Translations under genes and position numbers: made by a program | Assembly: GCA_947497905.1 (NCBI GenBank) | Contig: CANMIH010000001.1 | Coordinates: forward strand, 1-64,000 | Source: an uncultured Pelagimonas sp. | GTDB lineage: Bacteria > Pseudomonadota > Alphaproteobacteria > Rhodobacterales > Rhodobacteraceae | DNA length: 64,000 bases | Direction of reading: 5' to 3' | Part shown: positions 59,103-64,000 of the stretch, piece by piece | Layout of the letters: each line of letters begins with the position of its first letter | How positions within the stretch are numbered: position 1 is the first letter of the stretch | The notes under the pieces: model-generated | The model's input: only the letters and a program-made list of their open reading frames with translations | What the model was told of the DNA's origin: nothing | Databases searched by the model: none

Positions 59103-60180
59103 CCGCTTTCAGGCGGAACAGACCGCTGGCGCCGTTAAAGCCTGAGGACCGGGTCAGTTCAGCGGCGGTCAGGGCCTCTTTGCTTCCCGATTGCAACAGA
59201 GTGGCGACGGCGGTCACCCCGTCATAGGCCACGCTGGCCAGTGGGTTTGGCGACGCGCCATAAGACGCACCATAGCTGGCGTTAAAGGCTGCCTGTTGAG
59301 ATTGGCTGGGCAGGGTGAACCAGGCCCCTTCCGCGCCACGCTGCGAGAAGATCTCAGGCTTTACGTCCCAGCGGGTCAGACCAATGTACTGCACGCTTTC
59401 CGGTGCAGCCCCGGCCTCGGGCAGCTGGGTCAGCAACATTGGCATGGCGGCGTTTGCCGCTTCGGTGGTGATAAACACGCTATCCGCCTGACCGGAAGAG
59501 ATCACGCGACCGGCGTTTCGTGCGGTGTTGGTGACACCCTGAATAGAGAGGTCATAACCTTCGGTCGAAAGAACCGACACGCCGTTTGACGCAGCGGCCT
59601 GTTCAATCGCCAGCTTGCCAAACTGGCCTGACACATCATTGGAATGCACCACAACAACCGAGCCTTTGCCCTGCTTTTTGGCATAAGACATCAGGCGGTT
59701 GGCTGTGTTGGCAAAGGTTGGCGACAGGATAAACACGTTGCCGCCCGCGATGGTTGGGTTGTTTGAGAACCCAAGAACGTTCACACCTTCATCAACCACG
59801 GCGAGACCTGCGGCGTTCACAGCATCGGCGCGCAGTGGGCCAATGATGATCTTGGCACCTTCGTCAACGGCGAGCTGGGCCTGAGCCCCGGCCGTCGCGG
59901 CAATGCCACCGGTGTCATAGACTTTGAGGTCGATTTTCGCGTCGGGGAATTTGGCCAATGCCAGACGGGCGGCGTTTTCCATGTCACGCGCCACGGCACC
60001 GGCTTCGGCATCCGATTTGGGCAACAACAGCGCAACAGTGGTCGGTTTGGCCGGATTTACGGTTGGACCAGTGTTGCCGCCGGGGAGGGAAACAGGGTCA
60101 CAGGCTGCAAGAGTAAGCGCGGCAGCTACAGCCGTGGCTGGGCGCAATGCCTTGCGAAGCGGAGACAAAACGGCGATCAT
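59002..60180 (-). CDS. LpoA-like lipoprotein (periplasmic-binding fold, penicillin-binding protein activator)
   Basis: A 392-residue lipoprotein (LTLAAC lipobox) with a type I periplasmic-binding fold: VALLLPKSDAEAGAVARDMENAARLALAKF, GPLRADAVNAAGLAVVDEGVNVLGFSN and a late SVAYDGVTAVATLL. Such proteins resemble LivK amino acid receptors, but the lipid anchor and lack of a transporter fit the LpoA class that activates penicillin-binding proteins. ATG 60180 begins the signal peptide. Its 3' end overlaps glnD. Divergent from rsmI. Confidence 0.85.
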   Translation of the reverse strand: MIAVLSPLRKALRPATAVAAALTLAACDPVSLPGGNTGPTVNPAKPTTVALLLPKSDAEAGAVARDMENAARLALAKFPDAKIDLKVYDTGGIAATAGAQAQLAVDEGAKIIIGPLRADAVNAAGLAVVDEGVNVLGFSNNPTIAGGNVFILSPTFANTANRLMSYAKKQGKGSVVVVHSNDVSGQFGKLAIEQAAASNGVSVLSTEGYDLSIQGVTNTARNAGRVISSGQADSVFITTEAANAAMPMLLTQLPEAGAAPESVQYIGLTRWDVKPEIFSQRGAEGAWFTLPSQSQQAAFNASYGASYGASPNPLASVAYDGVTAVATLLQSGSKEALTAAELTRSSGFNGASGLFRLKADGTTQRALSVATIRNQKVEVLDPAPSRFTGAGF

Positions 60181-60269
60181 GAAATAGAAAACTCCCTCAT
60201 TGGCGGGCGCGGGTCCGGCCCGCACGAAATTGTGGGTGATCATAGACGAGCAGAGTGAGGGGTCCAGTC

Positions 60270-61139
60270 ATGAATTCCGACAACGAAGGCTTCCGTGGCG
60301 GTATTGCTGCGGGGTTGTATCTGGTGGCGACACCTATTGGAAACGCACGTGATATCACCCTGCGGGCATTGGATTTATTGCGTGACGCCGATGTTCTGGC
60401 GGCCGAAGACACGCGCACGCTGCGCCGGTTGATGGAAATCCATGGCATTGCGGTGGGCGATCGTCCGCTTGTGGCCTATCACGATCACAACGGAAACCGC
60501 GCAAGGCCGCGTCTGTTGGCCGATCTTGCGGCTGGAAAGTCGGTGGTTTACGCCTCTGAGGCTGGCACTCCGATGATTTCCGACCCGGGGTTTGATCTGG
60601 CGCGTGCTGCGCAGGAAGAGGGGTTGCCGGTGACCAGCGCACCGGGCGCGGCGGCGGTGATCACAGCGCTGACCATTTCCGGGCTGCCGACAGATCGGTT
60701 TATGTTTGCGGGTTTCCTGCCCAATGCCAAAGGCGCGCGGAAAAAGGCGCTGGCTGAGCTGACGGCTGTGCCCGGCACCTTGGCGTTTTACGAATCTCCA
60801 AAACGTGTGGCGGCGATGCTGGCAGATGCGGCCGAGATCCTGGGGGATCGTCCGGCGGCGGTGTGCCGTGAGTTGACCAAGAAGTTTGAGGAATGTCGCC
60901 GAGGTAGCCTAACGGAGCTGTCGGCCTTTTACAGTGAAACACAGGCGCGCGGAGAGATTGTTGTTCTCATCGAGAAGGGCAGTTTACCGGATGTAAGTGA
61001 AACAGATGTAGAACAGAAGGTGAAAGAGGCGCTGGAAACTATGTCGGTGCGCGATGCTGCGGATCACGTGTCTGCGGCTTTGGGGGTCAAGCGGCGCCCG
61101 GTGTATCAAATGGCGATGAAACTGGCGCAGGGTGAGTAA
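60270..61139 (+). CDS. rsmI: 16S rRNA 2'-O-methyltransferase RsmI
   Basis: A 289-residue tetrapyrrole-methylase-fold enzyme that 2'-O-methylates C1402 of 16S rRNA. GLYLVATPIGNARDITLRAL, the central VVYASEAGTPMISDPG and TAFYESPKR-type LAFYESPKRVAAML are diagnostic. The ATG at 60270 follows GTGAGGGG; the GTG at 60255 inside it is less likely. yraN follows, the usual neighbour. Confidence 0.95.
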   Translation: MNSDNEGFRGGIAAGLYLVATPIGNARDITLRALDLLRDADVLAAEDTRTLRRLMEIHGIAVGDRPLVAYHDHNGNRARPRLLADLAAGKSVVYASEAGTPMISDPGFDLARAAQEEGLPVTSAPGAAAVITALTISGLPTDRFMFAGFLPNAKGARKKALAELTAVPGTLAFYESPKRVAAMLADAAEILGDRPAAVCRELTKKFEECRRGSLTELSAFYSETQARGEIVVLIEKGSLPDVSETDVEQKVKEALETMSVRDAADHVSAALGVKRRPVYQMAMKLAQGE

Positions 61140-61155
61140 ATGGTAGGGGGCTGGT

Positions 61156-61524
61156 TTGGCTCAAAGGCAGATGGTGGGCGCGGCCAGTTTTCATGCGGGC
61201 CTTGCCGCAGAAGAGCAGGTTGCGCAGTGGTATGCCCGTCGTGGGGCGCAGATGCTGCATCAACGCTGGCGCGGGCAGGGCGGTGAGATTGATCTGATCT
61301 TGCAGGAGGGCGCTACGGTGGTCTGTGTCGAGGTCAAGAAAAGCCGCGATTTTCGCCGGGCATTGGAGCGGATCCAACCCCGACAGGTGGCACGGGTGAT
61401 GGCCGCCGCCGAGGAATTTCTGGCCACACAGCCCAAAGGCTTGCTGACCGATCTGCGGTTTGACGTAGCTTTGGTCGATGGTTGTGGTGACATTCAGGTG
61501 ATTGAAAACGCTTTTGCACCTTAG
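61156..61524 (+). CDS. yraN: YraN/UPF0102-family protein
   Basis: A 122-residue small protein with a restriction-endonuclease-like fold. AEEQVAQWYARRGAQML, GGEIDLILQEG and VVCVEVKKS carry the D-ExK-type acidic and Lys residues of the PD-(D/E)XK core. It is associated with rsmI and DNA or RNA processing in many genomes. TTG 61156 is used because AGGGGG precedes it; the ATG at 61171 is an alternative. Confidence 0.88.
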   Translation: MAQRQMVGAASFHAGLAAEEQVAQWYARRGAQMLHQRWRGQGGEIDLILQEGATVVCVEVKKSRDFRRALERIQPRQVARVMAAAEEFLATQPKGLLTDLRFDVALVDGCGDIQVIENAFAP

Positions 61525-61543
61525 CTGCCATTGCATCGGCGTG

Positions 61544-61587
61544 GGTCATGCGCCATGTCTTGTCGGTGCGCAGAGCGGCGCATGACC
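61544..61587 (+). promoter_or_regulatory. long inverted repeat upstream of gshB
   Basis: GGTCATGCGCC (61544-61554) and GGCGCATGACC (61577-61587) are perfect 11-base inverted arms with a 22-base spacer. The second arm ends 13 bases before the gshB start. As RNA it would form a strong hairpin next to the ribosome binding site; as DNA it could be a two-site operator. Confidence 0.5.
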
Positions 61588-61600
61588 GTGAGGATGACTT

Positions 61601-62536
61601 ATGAAAATCGCCTTTCAGATGGACCCAATTCTGGGCGTCGATATCAACGCAGATACCAGCTTTCGTTTGGCGGAAGAGGCACAGGCCCGTGGGCATGAGC
61701 TTTTCTACTATGGTCCGGATAATCTGGCCTATGACGAAGGGCGGGTGACCGCACGCGGCCATTGGATGACGGTTCAGCGCAACCCGGATGCGCCTGCGGT
61801 TCTGGGGCCCGAAGTGGTGGTCGATCTGGCGGAAGTGGATGTGGTCTGGCTGCGCCAGGACCCGCCGTTTGACATGCATTATATCACCACCACGCACCTG
61901 TTGGATCGTCTGAAGGGGCAGACACTGGTGGTGAACGACCCGTTCTGGGTGCGCAACTTCCCGGAAAAGCTCTTGGTGCTGAACTTCCCCGATCTGACGC
62001 CCCCGACAACTGTGGCCCGTGATCTGCAGACCATCCGTGATTTCAAAGCGCGCCATGGTGATATCATTCTCAAGCCACTGTACGGCAATGGCGGCGCGGG
62101 TGTCTTCCGTTTGGATGAGAATGACCGCAACCTCAGTTCGCTCTATGAGCTGTTCACCGGGTTCTCGCGTGAGCCGTTGATTGTGCAGAAATATCTGCCC
62201 GCGGTGACCAAAGGTGACAAACGCGTGTTGCTGGTCAATGGCGAACCAATTGGCGCGATCAACCGCGTGCCAGCGGCGGGCGAAGTGCGTTCGAACATGC
62301 ATGTGGGTGGTCGCCCTGAGAAGATTGAGCTGAGCGACCGTGATCTTGAGATCTGCGCAAAGATCGGTCCAACCCTGCGCGACAATGGTCAGATCCTCGT
62401 AGGCATCGATGTGATTGGAGACTGGCTCACTGAAATCAACGTGACTTCGCCCACCGGCATTCAAGAGCTTGAGCGCTTTGACGGCATCAATGTGGCCGAG
62501 AAGATCTGGCAGGTGATTGAAGAGAAATGCGCCTAA
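61601..62536 (+). CDS. gshB: glutathione synthetase
   Basis: A 311-residue ATP-grasp enzyme joining gamma-glutamylcysteine and glycine. The N-terminus KIAFQMDPILGVDINADTSF is the known GshB start. The ATP-grasp blocks DIILKPLYGNGGAGVFRL and NGEPIGAINRVPAAGEVRSN (metal and substrate binding) and DVIGDWLTEINVTSPTG follow. Length is normal. It overlaps the esterase gene by ten bases. Confidence 0.96.
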   Translation: MKIAFQMDPILGVDINADTSFRLAEEAQARGHELFYYGPDNLAYDEGRVTARGHWMTVQRNPDAPAVLGPEVVVDLAEVDVVWLRQDPPFDMHYITTTHLLDRLKGQTLVVNDPFWVRNFPEKLLVLNFPDLTPPTTVARDLQTIRDFKARHGDIILKPLYGNGGAGVFRLDENDRNLSSLYELFTGFSREPLIVQKYLPAVTKGDKRVLLVNGEPIGAINRVPAAGEVRSNMHVGGRPEKIELSDRDLEICAKIGPTLRDNGQILVGIDVIGDWLTEINVTSPTGIQELERFDGINVAEKIWQVIEEKCA

Positions 62537-63429
62537 GCTGGCAACTTCGGGTTCTGTTGTGGCAGATGCGGTGGATTGCAAAACCGCTTCTGCGCCGCAC
62601 GGGTGAGCCCGAAAAGGCGCGACGTGATCTGGAGAGGGCGGCGGCGTGGATGCGTTGGCCGCCTTGTTTGTATCATATCACACGCCCCGGTGGGTTGCAT
62701 TGGATCAAGGTGGGGGTCTGCCAGCCGGGAAAGGTGATTTTGTATTTTCACGGCGGTGGCTATGTGGCCGGGAGCCCATCCACCCATGTTGGTATGCTGG
62801 GACGGTTGTCCAAACTGTCGGGCTATGAGATCTGTGCGCCGGAATACCCGCTGGCCCCGGAGGCGACGGCCCCCGCACAATTTGAGGCAGGGATTGCGGC
62901 CTGGGATCGGCTCGTGGCGCTGGGCTATGCGCCGCGTGATGTGGTGATTGGCGGCGATTCCGCGGGGGGCGGTCTGGCGCTTGCGGTGCTGTCTGCGGTT
63001 TTGCGGCGCGGCGATTGGCCCGCAGGGGCGTTTTTCTTTTCGCCCTGGACCGATTTGACCTGTAGCAGTGAGAGCCTTGGGACGAACCGCGCCGCCGATC
63101 CTATTCTGCCTTCTGAACGCATTCACGAATTGGTGGGGATGATTGCGCCGGACCTGCCCAAAGACGACCCCCGCCTGTCGCCGCTGTTTGCGGACTTTCC
63201 TGTATGCCCTCCGGTGTTGATGCACTATGCCGAGACCGAGATTTTGCGTGATGATGCGCGGCGCATGGCGGCACATCTGCGGGCCTCAGGGGCTTCGGTC
63301 GAGGAAATGGTTCACAACTGCGCACCGCATGTCTGGATGTTTCTGGATGGCTATCTGCCAGAGGCCCGCCGGTCGTTGCGAGAGGTGGCGCACTTTGTTC
63401 AGGCCTCTTTTGCCGAGACCAATCGATAA
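62527..63429 (+). CDS. alpha/beta hydrolase (HSL-type esterase)
   Basis: A 300-residue esterase/lipase of the hormone-sensitive-lipase family. Oxyanion motif HGGG (YFHGGGYVAG), nucleophile GDSAGG, the acidic residue in ETEILRDD and the final His in APHVW complete the triad. The first 25 residues are hydrophobic and basic and may attach it to membrane. It overlaps gshB by ten bases at its start and the comM gene by 31 at its end. Confidence 0.9.
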   Translation: MRLSWQLRVLLWQMRWIAKPLLRRTGEPEKARRDLERAAAWMRWPPCLYHITRPGGLHWIKVGVCQPGKVILYFHGGGYVAGSPSTHVGMLGRLSKLSGYEICAPEYPLAPEATAPAQFEAGIAAWDRLVALGYAPRDVVIGGDSAGGGLALAVLSAVLRRGDWPAGAFFFSPWTDLTCSSESLGTNRAADPILPSERIHELVGMIAPDLPKDDPRLSPLFADFPVCPPVLMHYAETEILRDDARRMAAHLRASGASVEEMVHNCAPHVWMFLDGYLPEARRSLREVAHFVQASFAETNR

Positions 63430-64000
63430 GATAAGGCCTCGGCCACATGGGGGCGGCGCACGTCCGGGCTTTGATCCAGATCGGCGATGGTGCGGGCCAC
63501 GCGCAAAATACGGTGATAGCCCCGCGCGGATAGGCCAAATCTGTTGGCCGCACGGGTCAGCAAGTCGCGGCTTTCGCTGTCGTCCCCGGTGATCTCATCC
63601 AAAAGCTGCCCCTCGGCATCTGCATTGGTTCGCGCAGAGGTGGTTTCAAACCGCTCGGTCTGGATCCTGCGGGCGGTGGCAACCCGCGCAGCGACCTCAG
63701 AAGAGCTGTCGCCGGTGGGCGGCAGATCGAGATCCTCAAACCCCACCGGAGGGACTTCGATACGCAGATCAAATCGGTCCATCAGTGGGCCAGAGATGCG
63801 ACCCAGATAATCTTCGCCACAGATCGGCGCACGGGAACATGCCCGGTTCGGTTCTGTGAGATAGCCACATTTACAGGGGTTGGCGGCGGCGGTCAGAAGA
63901 AAACGGCAGGGATAGCGCACATGCGCATTGGCGCGTGATATCATGACCTCGCCGGTTTCTATGGGCTGACGCAGGGTTTCCAGAACCGTGCGGGGAAACT
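63399..64000 (-). CDS. comM: ComM/YifB-family Mg-chelatase-like AAA ATPase, C-terminal part
   Basis: The last 199 codons of a gene whose 5' end lies beyond the window. The frame is open to position 64000 and reads FPRTVLETLRQPIETG before RANAHVRYPCRF. The zinc-binding block NPCKCGYL...CSRAP and the arginine-finger region GPLMDRFDLRIEVP identify ComM, a hexameric helicase for branch migration in natural transformation. The C-terminal helical domain is complete. Its tail overlaps the esterase gene. Confidence 0.93.
   Translation of the reverse strand, partial: FPRTVLETLRQPIETGEVMISRANAHVRYPCRFLLTAAANPCKCGYLTEPNRACSRAPICGEDYLGRISGPLMDRFDLRIEVPPVGFEDLDLPPTGDSSSEVAARVATARRIQTERFETTSARTNADAEGQLLDEITGDDSESRDLLTRAANRFGLSARGYHRILRVARTIADLDQSPDVRRPHVAEALSYRLVSAKEA

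Noticed and set aside
61334-62581. 415-codon minus-strand frame antisense to gshB
   Set aside because: Shadow of yraN and gshB, both clearly recognised.

Overview
The window is chromosomal DNA of an alphaproteobacterium, most likely a marine roseobacter (Rhodobacteraceae/Roseobacteraceae). The evidence is the set of gene families: DUF2927 lipoprotein, COQ9, DUF1127, oxygen-dependent HemF, an RcnR/DmeR-type regulator, a ruvCAB order, and a degenerate rhomboid of a kind I associate with this group. No insertion sequence, prophage, plasmid function or CRISPR array is visible, so most of the window reads as stable core genome with a few accessory loci.

Layout. 1-350: two identical tRNA-Arg(ACG) genes in tandem, each with its own terminator. 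0.4-9.5 kb: a NUDIX hydrolase, then a large Ig-repeat adhesin with a BapA-type prefix and its complete type I secretion operon (TolC-like lipoprotein, ABC exporter, HlyD-type adaptor). 9.5-10.8 kb: dtd and a PfkB sugar kinase. 10.9-18.2 kb: a mostly minus-strand membrane-stress-like cluster (zinc-ribbon membrane protein, SPFH/GYF2 protein, DUF2927 lipoprotein, TelA, XpaC, a 29-residue membrane microprotein, an XpaC paralogue and a 65-residue membrane protein). 18.2-24.4 kb: RNA modification (rluB, tadA, rluE, an RsmC-like methylase), hemF, a degenerate SDR, clpS and a HAD phosphatase. 24.5-32.8 kb: a SPOR-domain D,D-carboxypeptidase, asd behind a Thr-rich leader peptide, rpsU, COQ9, quinone oxidoreductase, DUF2189, and divergent hemC/hemE. 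32.8-39.5 kb: transporters (DMT, ABC-2, two MFS, YeeE/YedE). 39.6-45.8 kb: prmA, an unknown membrane protein, a nickel/cobalt locus (HupE-type permease, anchor protein, His-rich protein, DmeR/RcnR-like repressor with a C/G-tract operator, MFS exporter with a His-rich tail) and a MATE pump. 45.9-49.6 kb: DUF1127, ruvC-ruvA-ruvB, MazG-like and an unknown protein. 49.7-56.2 kb: trpS, a rhomboid without its catalytic residues, a degenerate phospholipase-D-like protein, murJ, an amidase, a VOC protein and an AraC regulator. 56.2-64 kb: glnD, an LpoA-like lipoprotein, rsmI, yraN, gshB, an HSL-type esterase and the 3' end of a comM/yifB gene.

The most striking non-coding signal is upstream of asd (27275-27480): a 27-codon leader peptide with eight Thr and two Lys codons, followed by mutually exclusive helices, the last of which buries the asd ribosome binding site. 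It looks like translation-coupled attenuation of aspartate-family amino acid synthesis. Other signals worth a look are triple operator-like repeats near 33.9 and 54.4 kb, an orphan intrinsic terminator before an ABC operon, perfect dyads before gshB and before the 40.5 kb gene, and the microprotein in the TelA/XpaC cluster. Functions are assigned by reading the translated sequences against known families; no database search was possible.
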